Source: Bradyrhizobium ivorense
GTDB taxonomy: Bacteria > Pseudomonadota > Alphaproteobacteria > Rhizobiales > Xanthobacteraceae
Length of the DNA: 64,000 nucleotides
Direction: 5' to 3'
NCBI RefSeq assembly: GCF_900696085.1
Contig: NZ_CAADFC020000014.1
Span: forward strand, 1 to 64,000
A program made the translations under genes and the position numbers. Below are positions 8,842 to 17,279 of the stretch, piece after piece (the first letter of the stretch is position 1; every line of letters starts with the position of its first letter). The notes under the pieces are model-generated. The model was given only the letters and a program-made list of their open reading frames with translations, had not been told where the DNA came from and searched no databases.

Positions 8842-9396
8842 CCCGCTTCAAGCGGCCCATCCATCGCCATCGCGCGTCAGAATGCCCGCCGCCGCGGCGG
8901 GCAGGCCGGGCATCTATTGCTGGGTGTTTCCGACGACAGTTGGGTGACAGCCAGGTCGGTTGTGGCCCGCGAATCGGGCCGATCCGGACCGGCCGGCCGC
9001 CATCAAAATGGGCGGAATGGAACCGCGGTCCGCCGCAAGCATTGAAAAGTCTAGGTTTTTCAACGCGGGGCATAGGAACCCAGCGCACCCTGTGGGTTGG
9101 CTTTGGCGACCGCTTTGGTGTAATGCTTGCCGTTCTATGGGCATTTGAGGTTGGCGGGCGGCCGGATTCTTCTGGCGGCAGGCATCTCGAATGGTTCGAT
9201 AAACTGAACCGGGACGGGTGAAATGCGACCAAGGTGATGCGTATCACGTGGTCCAATCCGGAGTGAATCTAGGCTTACACCAGACACGGCCTGCTGCCGG
9301 GGCGGCATCCAGTGTCAGGCTTTCGCTGCGCGCGGAGCGCGCCAACCCATCTCGCGTCGGGCCGTTCGCTCCGACAGGCAAAAATTGGAATATGCT
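8842..9396. other. Long gene-poor region between xseB and dxs
   Basis: 555 bases with lower coding character than the surroundings. A GC-rich hairpin lies at 8884-8902, just after xseB (GCCCGCCG / CGGCGGGC), with no T-tract. The short frames here, for example 8940-9221, have no recognisable similarity or ribosome site. The region should include the dxs promoter, but I could not define it. Confidence 0.5.
8884..8902 (+). terminator. Possible hairpin terminator after xseB
   Basis: An 8-bp perfect GC stem (GCCCGCCG and CGGCGGGC) with a 3-base loop lies 43 bp after the xseB stop. No run of T follows, so it is at best a weak or factor-assisted terminator. Confidence 0.3.
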
Positions 9397-11325
9397 GTGA
9401 CCACATTTAGTAAAACGCCGCTTCTAGACACTATTCGGACGCCAGATGACCTACGCAAGCTGAAGGTCGAGCAGGTGCGGCAGGTTGCCGACGAGCTCCG
9501 CCAGGAAACCATCGACGCGGTGTCGGTGACCGGCGGCCATTTCGGCGCCGGCCTCGGCGTGGTCGAACTGACCACCGCCATCCACTACATCTTCGACACG
9601 CCGCGCGACCGCCTGATCTGGGACGTCGGCCACCAGGCCTACCCGCACAAGATCCTGACCGGACGCCGCGACCGCATCCGCACGCTGCGCACCGGCGGCG
9701 GCCTCTCCGGCTTCACCAAGCGCACCGAGAGCGACTACGACCCGTTCGGCGCCGCGCACTCCTCGACCTCGATCTCGGCCGGTCTCGGCATGGCCGTGGC
9801 GCGCGACCTCTCCGGCGGCAAGAACAACGTTATCGCCGTGATCGGTGACGGCGCGATGTCGGCCGGCATGGCCTATGAAGCCATGAACAATGCCGGCGCG
9901 ATGAACTCGCGGCTGATCGTGATCCTCAACGACAACGACATGTCGATCGCGCCGCCGGTCGGCGCGATGAGCGCCTATCTGTCCCGGCTCTATTCCGGCA
10001 AGACCTACCGCACGCTGCGCGAGGCGGCCAAGCAGATCAACAAGCGGCTGCCGAAGATCCTCGCCAACCGCGCCAACCGCGTCGAGGAATATTCCCGCGG
10101 CTTCATGATGGACGGCGGCACGCTGTTCGAGGAGCTCGGCTTCTACTATGTCGGCCCGATCGACGGCCACAATCTCGACCATCTGCTGCCCGTGCTGAAG
10201 AACGTCCGCGACATGGAGACCGGCCCGATCCTGGTCCACGTCGTGACCCAGAAGGGCAAGGGCTACGGCCCGGCCGAAGCCTCCGCCGACAAGTACCACG
10301 CGGTGGTGAAATTCGACGTCGCGACGGGTACGCAGGCGAAAGCCAAACCGAATGCGCCGGCCTACCAGAACGTGTTCGGCCAGAGCCTCGTCAAGGAAGC
10401 CCAGAAGGACGACAAGATCGTCGCCATCACCGCGGCGATGCCGTCGGGCACCGGCGTCGACATCTTCAGCAAGGCGTTCCCGGACCGCACCTTCGACGTC
10501 GGCATCGCCGAGCAGCATGCGGTGACCTTCGCCGCCGGCCTCGCCACCGAGGGCTACAAGCCGTTCTGCGCGATCTACTCGACCTTCCTGCAGCGCGGCT
10601 ATGACCAGGTGGTGCACGACGTCGCGATCCAGAGCCTGCCGGTCCGCTTCGCGATCGACCGCGCGGGCCTGGTCGGCGCCGACGGCGCGACCCATGCCGG
10701 CTCGTTCGACAACGCCTATCTCGGCTGCCTGCCGAACATGGTGATCATGGCGGCCGCCGACGAGGCGGAACTGGTCCACATGGTGGCGACCCAGGTCGCG
10801 ATCAACGACCGTCCGAGCGCGCTGCGCTATCCGCGCGGCGAAGGCCGCGGCGTCGATATGCCCGAGGTCGGCGTTCCCCTGCCGATCGGCAAGGGCCGCA
10901 TCATCCGCGAAGGCAAGAAGGTCGCCCTGCTCTCCTTCGGCACCCGCCTTGCGGAGTGCGAGAAGGCGGCCGACGAGCTCGCCGCCCATGGCCTCTCCGC
11001 GACCATCGCGGACGCGCGCTTCATGAAGCCGCTCGACGAGGACATGGTGCTCAAGCTGGCGCGCGACCACGAGATCCTGATCACCATCGAGGAAGGCTCG
11101 GTCGGCGGTTTCGGCTCGCACGTGGTGCAGTTCCTGACCGACAACGCCATGCTCGACAGCGGCATGCTCAAGTTCCGCTCGATGGTGCTGCCCGACGTGT
11201 TCCTCGACCACGACACGCCGGCGGCGATGTATGCCCGCGCCGGTCTCGACGCCAAGAGCATCGTTGCCAAGGTGTTCGAAACCCTCGGCAAGGATTTCAA
11301 GACCGAGACCGTCAAGCTCGCCTAA
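9397..11325 (+). CDS. dxs: 1-deoxy-D-xylulose-5-phosphate synthase
   Basis: First enzyme of the methylerythritol phosphate isoprenoid pathway: pyruvate plus glyceraldehyde 3-phosphate to DXP, thiamine diphosphate dependent. About 642 aa, as usual. The TPP motif GDGAMSAGMAYEAMNNAG, AHSSTSISAGLGMA, and the transketolase pyrimidine-binding domain with GIAEQHAVTFAAGLA are present. I chose the GTG at 9397 (giving MTTFSKTPLL) because GGAA lies at a good distance upstream. The frame is also open from a TTG at 9385. The same-strand genes after it follow closely. Confidence 0.95.
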   Translation: MTTFSKTPLLDTIRTPDDLRKLKVEQVRQVADELRQETIDAVSVTGGHFGAGLGVVELTTAIHYIFDTPRDRLIWDVGHQAYPHKILTGRRDRIRTLRTGGGLSGFTKRTESDYDPFGAAHSSTSISAGLGMAVARDLSGGKNNVIAVIGDGAMSAGMAYEAMNNAGAMNSRLIVILNDNDMSIAPPVGAMSAYLSRLYSGKTYRTLREAAKQINKRLPKILANRANRVEEYSRGFMMDGGTLFEELGFYYVGPIDGHNLDHLLPVLKNVRDMETGPILVHVVTQKGKGYGPAEASADKYHAVVKFDVATGTQAKAKPNAPAYQNVFGQSLVKEAQKDDKIVAITAAMPSGTGVDIFSKAFPDRTFDVGIAEQHAVTFAAGLATEGYKPFCAIYSTFLQRGYDQVVHDVAIQSLPVRFAIDRAGLVGADGATHAGSFDNAYLGCLPNMVIMAAADEAELVHMVATQVAINDRPSALRYPRGEGRGVDMPEVGVPLPIGKGRIIREGKKVALLSFGTRLAECEKAADELAAHGLSATIADARFMKPLDEDMVLKLARDHEILITIEEGSVGGFGSHVVQFLTDNAMLDSGMLKFRSMVLPDVFLDHDTPAAMYARAGLDAKSIVAKVFETLGKDFKTETVKLA

Positions 11326-11360
11326 TCCTTTCGGGCGGCGTCTTGGGCGCCGGCAAGTCG

Positions 11361-11930
11361 ATGAAAATCTATCTGGCAGGTCCTGACGTGTTCCTGCCGG
11401 ATGCCGTCGAGATCGGCCGCCGCAAGGCTCAGATCTGCGCGCAGCACGGGCTGACCGGGCTCTATCCGCTCGACAACAGCGTGGACCGCGAAGCCGCCAC
11501 GGCTTCCCTGATGATCTTCAAGGGCAACGAGGCGATGATGGAGTCGGCCGACGCCATCATCGCCAATTTGACGCCGTTTCGCGGCCCCAGTGCCGACGCA
11601 GGCACGGTCTACGAACTCGGCTACATGGCGGGACGCGGCAAGCTCTGCCTCGGCTATACCAACGATCCCGTGTCCTACGCCGAGCGCGCGGCGCGGCACT
11701 ATCAGGTGGTGACGACGGCAGACGGACGCCTGATCGACGCGGAGGGGCTGACCGTGGAAGATTTTGGATTGCCCGACAATCTGATGATGATGCACGCGCT
11801 CGACCTGCACGGCGCGCCGCTGCTGACGCCGAAGGCGCCGCCGGCCGACATCTGGCGCGATCTCACCACCTTCGAAGCCTGCGTGCGGCTCGCCGCCGCC
11901 CACGCGCAACGCCTGCCGGGCCCTCTGTGA
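11361..11930 (+). CDS. Nucleoside 2-deoxyribosyltransferase-like protein
   Basis: A 189-aa member of the nucleoside 2-deoxyribosyltransferase superfamily, which cleaves or exchanges bases on deoxynucleosides (or acts as a nucleotide hydrolase). MKIYLAGPDVFLPDA at the start is the GP-D substrate-binding segment. The NLTPFRGPSADAGTVYELGYM segment holds the conserved Asp and catalytic Glu region. Start is 35 bp after dxs, and its stop overlaps the tlyA GTG start by 4 bp, so it is cotranscribed. Whether it is a transferase or a hydrolase is not decidable here. Confidence 0.85.
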   Translation: MKIYLAGPDVFLPDAVEIGRRKAQICAQHGLTGLYPLDNSVDREAATASLMIFKGNEAMMESADAIIANLTPFRGPSADAGTVYELGYMAGRGKLCLGYTNDPVSYAERAARHYQVVTTADGRLIDAEGLTVEDFGLPDNLMMMHALDLHGAPLLTPKAPPADIWRDLTTFEACVRLAAAHAQRLPGPL

Positions 11931-12685
11931 CCCGGGCCGGCGACAACGACAACGATGCCGCGAGCAAGCGCATCGACGTGCTGCTGGTCGAGCGCGGCCT
12001 GTTCGAAAGCCGGGCACGGGCGCGCGCGGCGATCGACGCCGGTCTGGTGACCGCGGACGGCAGGGTGGTGGCAAAAGCCTCGGAGATCGTGCCGACGAAC
12101 GCCGCGCTGTCGGCGGAGCCCGCCCATCCCTACGTGTCGCGCGGCGGCGTGAAACTCGCCGGCGCGCTGGAGCACTATCCGATCGAGGTCGAGGGCCATG
12201 TCTGCCTCGATGTCGGCGCCTCGACCGGCGGCTTCACCGAGGTGCTGCTCGCCAACGGTGCGAGCCTGGTGTTTGCCATCGACGTCGGCCACGGCCAGCT
12301 GCATCCCTCGCTGCAGGGACACCCGAAGGTCGTCTCCATGGAGGAGACCGACATCCGCAATTTCGAGGGCAAGCGGCTGCCGGCGCGGCCCGATGTCGTG
12401 GTGATCGACGTCAGCTTCATCTCGCTGAAGCTGGTGCTGCCGGTGGCGCTGTCGCTTGCGGCGGCGCCGATGCAGCTGCTGGCGCTGATCAAGCCGCAAT
12501 TCGAGGCCGCGCGGAAACATTCCAAGCGCGGCATCATCCGCAACGCGATGGTGCACCAGGAAATCTGCGACGACATCGCCGCTTTCGCCGGCTCGCTCGG
12601 CTGCACCGACATCCAGGTGTTCCCGTCGTCGATCACCGGCGGCGACGGCAACATCGAATTCTTTCTCGGCGCGCGCCGTGGCTGA
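11927..12685 (+). CDS. tlyA: TlyA-family rRNA methyltransferase (hemolysin A family)
   Basis: A 252-aa protein with an N-terminal S4 RNA-binding domain (RIDVLLVERGLFESRARARA, about residues 14-75). This is followed by an FtsJ-like SAM-dependent methyltransferase domain with CLDVGASTGGFTEVLL (motif I), AIDVGHGQL, VIDVSFISL and IKPQFEA. Mycobacterial TlyA methylates 16S and 23S rRNA at the 2'-OH of cytidine; the haemolysin label is historical. GTG start overlaps the previous gene, and its end overlaps the next by 8 bp. Confidence 0.92.
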   Translation: MTRAGDNDNDAASKRIDVLLVERGLFESRARARAAIDAGLVTADGRVVAKASEIVPTNAALSAEPAHPYVSRGGVKLAGALEHYPIEVEGHVCLDVGASTGGFTEVLLANGASLVFAIDVGHGQLHPSLQGHPKVVSMEETDIRNFEGKRLPARPDVVVIDVSFISLKLVLPVALSLAAAPMQLLALIKPQFEAARKHSKRGIIRNAMVHQEICDDIAAFAGSLGCTDIQVFPSSITGGDGNIEFFLGARRG

Positions 12686-13919
12686 GCTGCTCACCATCGA
12701 CCATGTCGGCCATCGCGGCGACGGCGTCGCGACCAGCGGCGGCCAGGCGATCTACGTGCCCTACGCGCTGGCGGGCGAAACCGTCGAGGTCGCCGAGGTT
12801 CCCGGCAACCATCCCGACCGGCGGCGGCTGCTGCGGGTCGCACACGAAAGCGCCGAGCGCATCGCGCCGTTCTGTCCGCATTTCGGCGTCTGCGGCGGCT
12901 GCGCGATCCAGCATTGGAACGATGCGCCCTACCAGGCCTGGAAGCGCAACCTCGTCGTCGAGACGCTGGCGCAGGCGAAGATTACCGCCGAGGTCGCAGC
13001 GCTGGTCGACGCCCACGGTGCCGGGCGACGCCGCATCACGCTGCACGCGCGGATGGGCACCCATGGCGTCCTCAAGGTCGGCTTCGCCGCGGCCGGCTCG
13101 CACGACATCATTCCGGTCGATCGCTGTCCGATCCTCGATCCCGCGCTCGATGGCGCGCTGAAAGCGGCCTGGGCGATCGCCGAGCCGCTGACCGCGATCG
13201 GCAAGCCGCTCGATATTCAGGTGACCGCGACGGGCAACGGCCTCGACATCGACGTGCGCGGCTCGGGGCCGGTGCCGACCGCCATGATCACCACGCTGTC
13301 GCGGATCGCGGAGCAGCAGCGACTGGCGCGGCTGACCCGCCACGGCGAGCTGGTGCTGCTGCGCGGCGCGCCGGATGTTCAAATCGGCAAGGCCAAGGTC
13401 GTGCTGCCGCCGGGCTCGTTCCTGCAAGCGACCGTCAAGGGCGAGGAGACGCTGGCCGCGCTGGTGCGCGAATATGGTGGACGCGCCAAGCGGATCGCCG
13501 ACCTGTTTTGCGGCGTCGGTCCCTTCGCGCTTCGCCTCGCCGAGAAGGCGCAGGTCACCGCCTTCGACAGCGACACCGGCGCCGTCGCCGCCCTGCGGAA
13601 GGCGGCGCAGGCGACGCCGGGGCTGAAGCCGGTCAAGGCCGAGGCGCGCGACCTGTTCCGCCGCCCGCTGATGCCGCAGGAGTTGCGCGACTACGATGCC
13701 GTCGTGTTCGATCCGCCGCGGCAGGGCGCACAGGCGCAGGCGACGCAGCTCGCGGCGAGCAAGGTGCCGGTCGTCATCGCGGTCTCCTGCAATGCCGCGA
13801 CGTTCGCGCGCGACGCAAAACTCCTGATCGACGGCGGCTACCGGATCGACGGCGTCACGCCGGTCGACCAGTTCCGCCACACGCCGCATGTCGAATTGGT
13901 GGCGCGGTTTTCGCGCTGA
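12678..13919 (+). CDS. 23S rRNA (uracil-C5) methyltransferase, RlmD/TrmA family
   Basis: A 413-aa class I SAM-dependent RNA m5U methyltransferase. The N-terminal TRAM RNA-binding domain covers residues 1-55. A [4Fe-4S] cluster set follows: CPHFGVCGGC plus a distal DRCPIL cysteine, as in RlmD. The methyltransferase domain has LFCGVGPFALRLA, VFDPPRQGAQAQ and the nucleophilic Cys in VSCNAATFARD. GTG start overlaps tlyA by 8 bp. RlmD in E. coli modifies 23S U1939; the exact target here is inferred only by family. Confidence 0.9.
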   Translation: MAELLTIDHVGHRGDGVATSGGQAIYVPYALAGETVEVAEVPGNHPDRRRLLRVAHESAERIAPFCPHFGVCGGCAIQHWNDAPYQAWKRNLVVETLAQAKITAEVAALVDAHGAGRRRITLHARMGTHGVLKVGFAAAGSHDIIPVDRCPILDPALDGALKAAWAIAEPLTAIGKPLDIQVTATGNGLDIDVRGSGPVPTAMITTLSRIAEQQRLARLTRHGELVLLRGAPDVQIGKAKVVLPPGSFLQATVKGEETLAALVREYGGRAKRIADLFCGVGPFALRLAEKAQVTAFDSDTGAVAALRKAAQATPGLKPVKAEARDLFRRPLMPQELRDYDAVVFDPPRQGAQAQATQLAASKVPVVIAVSCNAATFARDAKLLIDGGYRIDGVTPVDQFRHTPHVELVARFSR

Positions 13920-13970
13920 GGGGATGGGCGGCTAGCGGAGCGCGCGGTCGCCTCGCTATAGTCTCGCGCG

Positions 13971-14831
13971 ATGTCTGACGATCCCCTTCTCGCGCGCATC
14001 ATCCCCGTCCTCGCCGGCGTTCCAGGCGTTGCCGCCATCGTGCTCGGCGGCTCGCGGGCGCGTGGCACCGCGCATGCGGCATCCGACCACGACATCGGCC
14101 TCTATTATGCGGATGCGGCCCGCCTCGACACCGATCGGCTGCGCGAGGCGGTGACCGCTCTCGTCGACGGATCAGCGGCGCAGGTGACGCCGCTCGGCGA
14201 ATGGGGACCGTGGATCGTCGGCGGCGCGTGGCTCACCATCGATGGCCGCAAGGTCGACCTGCTCTACCGCAGCATCGACCGGGTCGGCGCGGTGATCGAC
14301 GCCTGCCGGAACGGCGATGTCACCATGCACTACCAGCCCGGCCATCCGCACGGCTTCTGCTCGGCGATCTGGATGGGCGAGGTCGCGCTCTGCAAGCCGC
14401 TGCACGATCCCGCCGGCCGCATCGCGGCGCTGAAGGCGAAAACACAGCCCTACCCGCACGCGCTGCGCGATTCGCTGATCCGGCGCTTCCAATGGGAAAT
14501 CCTGTTCAGAATCGAGAATGCCGAGCTCGCACTGCCGCGCGGCGACGGCACCCACATCGCCGGCTGCGCCTACCGCGCGCTGGCCTGCCTGGGCCAGGTG
14601 CTGTTCGCGCTGAATGGGCAGTATCTGATTAATGAGAAGGGCGCGCTGAGCGCGGCGGCGAGCTTTCCGGTGACGATCGGCGGACTGATGGAGCGCGTCG
14701 CTGATATCTGGAGATTGATCGGGTCCGGGGAACGCGCCGCCGCCTTACAGACGCTGCGTTCGCTCGAGCGGACTTTGGGCCAAATGTCACCAAAAGCCTC
14801 AGCGTATTGCAAAATGCGCTACATAGCTTAG
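13971..14831 (+). CDS. Nucleotidyltransferase-domain protein
   Basis: A 286-aa protein with an N-terminal DNA polymerase beta-like nucleotidyltransferase core: VLGGSRARGTAHAASDHDIG (residues about 24-43) carries the GS motif and the DxD-type acidic pair. The C-terminal two thirds is helical and resembles the DUF4037-type region of stand-alone transferases. It may adenylylate an antibiotic, protein or RNA, but nothing nearby fixes the substrate. The toxin-antitoxin pair begins 23 bp downstream on the same strand. Confidence 0.75.
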   Translation: MSDDPLLARIIPVLAGVPGVAAIVLGGSRARGTAHAASDHDIGLYYADAARLDTDRLREAVTALVDGSAAQVTPLGEWGPWIVGGAWLTIDGRKVDLLYRSIDRVGAVIDACRNGDVTMHYQPGHPHGFCSAIWMGEVALCKPLHDPAGRIAALKAKTQPYPHALRDSLIRRFQWEILFRIENAELALPRGDGTHIAGCAYRALACLGQVLFALNGQYLINEKGALSAAASFPVTIGGLMERVADIWRLIGSGERAAALQTLRSLERTLGQMSPKASAYCKMRYIA

Positions 14832-14854
14832 ATTATCGAGGGAGGAGATTGCGC

Positions 14855-15157
14855 ATGCCCCGGAATGTTCGACACAAGGATCATCCACTTTCCATGCGAT
14901 TACCCGACGCGGATATCGCCATCATCGACAGAGCGGCGACATTGCGTGGACGTTCACGCACCGACTTCGTGCGCGAAGCGGCCGTTCGCGCCGCCGAAGA
15001 TGTGTTGATGGAGACAATCCCAATCCGGATGAGCCCCGCGGGCTTCAAAGCCTTCATGGCGGCCGTGACCGGGCCGATCACGCCCGTGCCGGAGATGCAG
15101 GAGCTTTTCCGGCGCGCTGCACCATGGGAGACCGGTGCCGCGAAGAAAAGGAGCTGA
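14855..15157 (+). CDS. DUF1778 antitoxin, TacA-like ribbon-helix-helix protein
   Basis: A 100-aa protein with an N-terminal ribbon-helix-helix: PLSMRLPDADIAIIDRAATLRGRSRTDFVREAAVRAAE. This is the DUF1778 pattern of antitoxins such as TacA. The C-terminal segment after residue 60 should wrap the partner toxin. A strong ribosome site (GGAGGAG) lies 8 bp upstream of ATG 14855. The downstream GNAT gene overlaps its end, as is usual for these modules. It probably represses its own operon. Confidence 0.88.
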   Translation: MPRNVRHKDHPLSMRLPDADIAIIDRAATLRGRSRTDFVREAAVRAAEDVLMETIPIRMSPAGFKAFMAAVTGPITPVPEMQELFRRAAPWETGAAKKRS

Positions 15158-15654
15158 GGCTGGCCATCTCTGGGCCCGAGCCGCTGACGCGCGAGCATGA
15201 ACTCGAACCATTCTCTTGTGGCAAACCATCGCTCGACCGGTGGCTCAAGACACGGGCGCTCTCAAATCAGGAAAAGGGCTTCACAGCAGTCTTGGTGGTC
15301 CACGAAGCCAATCGCGTGATCGGCTACTACGGCCTTGCACCGACCGCGATCGTCCCGACGAGCCTGCCGCGGGCCATCCGAACTGGTCAACCGCCTGATC
15401 CCGTGCCCTGCTTGCTGCTGGGACAGCTTGCAACGGACCTGAGTTGGGTTGGCAAAGGGGTCGGCACCGGCCTGCTCAAGCATGCTCTGCAACGTTGCGT
15501 CACAGCCGCCAGCTTAATCGGTGGCCGCGCATTGATCGTGAATGCAGTCGACAGCGAGGCTGCCGCGTTCTGGCAGCGACGCGGATTCATCCCGTCGAAG
15601 GATGACCCGCTGATCCTGTTCAGATCAATCGCAGATATAGCTGCGTCCCTATAA
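15124..15654 (+). CDS. GNAT acetyltransferase toxin, TacT-like
   Basis: Probable toxin of the DUF1778/GNAT type II module. TacT-class toxins acetylate the amino group of aminoacyl-tRNA and stop translation. The body has EPLTREHELEPFSCGKPSLDRWL (toxin N-terminus), GQLATDLSWVGKGVGTGLLKHAL (acetyl-CoA binding) and AAAFWQRRGF near the end. The listed ATG overlaps the antitoxin gene by 34 bp. An AAGGAG site at 15148-15153 instead suggests a start just after it, at a CTG around 15160. Either start leaves the catalytic domain whole. Length is typical. Confidence 0.85.
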   Translation: MGDRCREEKELRLAISGPEPLTREHELEPFSCGKPSLDRWLKTRALSNQEKGFTAVLVVHEANRVIGYYGLAPTAIVPTSLPRAIRTGQPPDPVPCLLLGQLATDLSWVGKGVGTGLLKHALQRCVTAASLIGGRALIVNAVDSEAAAFWQRRGFIPSKDDPLILFRSIADIAASL

Positions 15655-15662
15655 CAACCGCC

Positions 15663-16514
15663 TCACCGTCCCCAGCGGTCCTGCCAGATCTTCTCGCCGA
15701 TCAGGCAGTTGACCCGCGGCTCCTTGTCGGCGACCGGCACGACGTGGTGCTCCGGCGTGCGCCCGGCGACCTCGAGCAGCAGCTTGGTGCGGATCGCCTC
15801 CTTGAATTTTTCGCGATCCTTGATCGAGACCACGAAGGAGCCGGGACCGCCGATCACGCAGTCCTCGTAATAGTAGTCGAGATTTTCGATATCCATCGTG
15901 GAGTAGGACGGCTCCTTCACCATGATCGGCAGGCCGTTGATGACGATGCCTTTCTCCAGCGCCGCATCGCGCGCCGGCCTGATCGGCATGCCGTCATTGT
16001 TGGGCCCGTCGCCGGAAATATCGATCACGCGCCGCAGCCCGCGATGCGGATTCTCGTCGAACATCGGGATCGCGTAGTAGATCGCACCCGAGATCGAGGT
16101 GCGCGAGGCGCGGCGGACCGGCGTCTTCATGATCTCGGCGGCGACGGCATCCGCAGTCTCCGGGCCGTCGATCACGCGCCAGGGGATGATGAGCTTCTGG
16201 TCCTTGGAGGCGGCCCATTCGAAATAGGTGATCGAGATCCTGCCGTTCGGGCCGGCCTTCAGCGCCTGCAGGAATTCCTTGGACATGATCGCCTGGGCGT
16301 AGCCTTCGCGCTGCACCGCGAGCTCGTCCATGTCCATCGAATAGGAAACGTCGACCGCGATGATCAACTCGACATCGACGCTCGGGTTCGATTCCTTGTC
16401 CGCAAACCTGTGGCCGGATTGTGCAGCCACGCTGGGCGCGGCAACACCCGCCACATCGCCGCCGGCCAGCATGCCGGCGACAAGCACCGCTCCGATCGAG
16501 ACATACCAGCGCAT
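15663..16514 (-). CDS. Exported DUF1194 von Willebrand factor type A protein
   Basis: A 283-aa protein with a signal peptide (hydrophobic residues about 4-30, ending ...SVAAQS) followed by a VWA-like domain. The metal-binding DxSxS motif is visible in AVDVSYSMD (near residue 54), and DISGDGPNNDG supplies the second acidic loop. This matches DUF1194, a family of unknown role abundant in rhizobia. It probably acts in the periplasm in a protein-protein role. It faces the toxin gene tail to tail with an 8-bp gap, so the two are not cotranscribed. Confidence 0.85.
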   Translation of the reverse strand: MRWYVSIGAVLVAGMLAGGDVAGVAAPSVAAQSGHRFADKESNPSVDVELIIAVDVSYSMDMDELAVQREGYAQAIMSKEFLQALKAGPNGRISITYFEWAASKDQKLIIPWRVIDGPETADAVAAEIMKTPVRRASRTSISGAIYYAIPMFDENPHRGLRRVIDISGDGPNNDGMPIRPARDAALEKGIVINGLPIMVKEPSYSTMDIENLDYYYEDCVIGGPGSFVVSIKDREKFKEAIRTKLLLEVAGRTPEHHVVPVADKEPRVNCLIGEKIWQDRWGR

Positions 16515-16742
16515 TCGCGGCCCTCCCGTCGTGTGAGTGTCATGGTGACACGCAAATCAGGCGGCGAAAAGTGCTGATCTCATCTATCCTTCACATTCAG
16601 GTTAGACGCCGCTCACCGCGGAGCGACAACGCGTTGCACGCCGTGTCGTTGCCGCAAGGAGCCCGTGCAAATCGGCCGGTTCCAACAAGGAGCGGAAGGC
16701 AGTAGTCTTACGGATGCGCAACGTGTCAGGAGGTGGCGGGCA

Positions 16743-17048
16743 ATGCCCGATACCGTCGTCAAACCGAAAACCAGGACGAAGACCAAGGTCGAACGGCCGC
16801 GCCTGCACAAGGTGATTCTGATCAACGACGATTACACGCCGCGCGGATTCGTCGTCACGGTGCTGAAGGGCGAATTCCGCATGACCGACGACCAGGCCTA
16901 TAAGGTGATGCTGACCGCGCACCAGCGCGGCGTCTGCGTGGTCGCGGTCTTCACCAAGGACGTTGCCGAGACCAAGGCGACGCGCGCCACCGACGCCGGA
17001 CGCGCCAAGGGCTACCCGCTGCTGTTCACCACCGAGCCCGAGGAATAA
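16743..17048 (+). CDS. clpS: ATP-dependent Clp protease adaptor ClpS2-type
   Basis: N-end-rule adaptor (101 aa) that binds substrates with destabilising N-termini and hands them to ClpAP. The core has VILINDDYTPRGFVV (E. coli: NDDYTPMEFV), the conserved His in LTAHQRG, and FTKDVAETKAT. Arg replaces the Met that guards the N-degron pocket in ClpS1. With the RATDAGRAKGYPLLFTTEPEE tail this is the pattern of the second ClpS copy (ClpS2) of alphaproteobacteria. clpA is not adjacent, also as expected for ClpS2. Start MPDTVV at 16743 gives the normal length. Confidence 0.92.
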   Translation: MPDTVVKPKTRTKTKVERPRLHKVILINDDYTPRGFVVTVLKGEFRMTDDQAYKVMLTAHQRGVCVVAVFTKDVAETKATRATDAGRAKGYPLLFTTEPEE

Positions 17049-17049
17049 C

Positions 17050-17190
17050 GCATGATCCGGAAAAGTGTGAAGCGGTTTTCCCTCGCGACAAACGCGAAGC
17101 GTTTGCGCGGAGATCATGCTCAAACAAAGAGCTAAAGCGCGATGACGATTCAACTCAATCTCATCGCGCCAATTTCATCGCGCTTTAGCG
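17050..17190. repeat. Palindromic repeat pair (GCATGATC...GATCATGCTC and AAAGCGCGATGA...TCATCGCGCTTT)
   Basis: Two nested palindromic modules lie downstream of clpS. The first is GCATGATCCGGAAAAGTG ... AGATCATGCTC. The second is CTAAAGCGCGATGA ... TCATCGCGCTTTAG. Both modules recur at 19554-19655, and parts recur at 8496, 18043, 18283 and 33625. Such repeats are characteristic of Bradyrhizobium-type intergenic DNA. Confidence 0.8.
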
Positions 17191-17279
17191 GCTCAGCGCC
17201 AGATTGCCGCAGGCCTTGCCGTCAATTTTAGCGATCGCCGTGACGCACGCTTTAGGTGTTGCGTGGCACGACACACGCT

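Noticed and set aside
8940..9221. 93-residue frame in the xseB-dxs gap
   Set aside because: No ribosome site or similarity that I can recognise; composition unlike surrounding genes.
9451..11211. 586-residue frame antisense to dxs
   Set aside because: Shadow of dxs; no recognisable motifs, repetitive His/Arg/Val/Asp composition.
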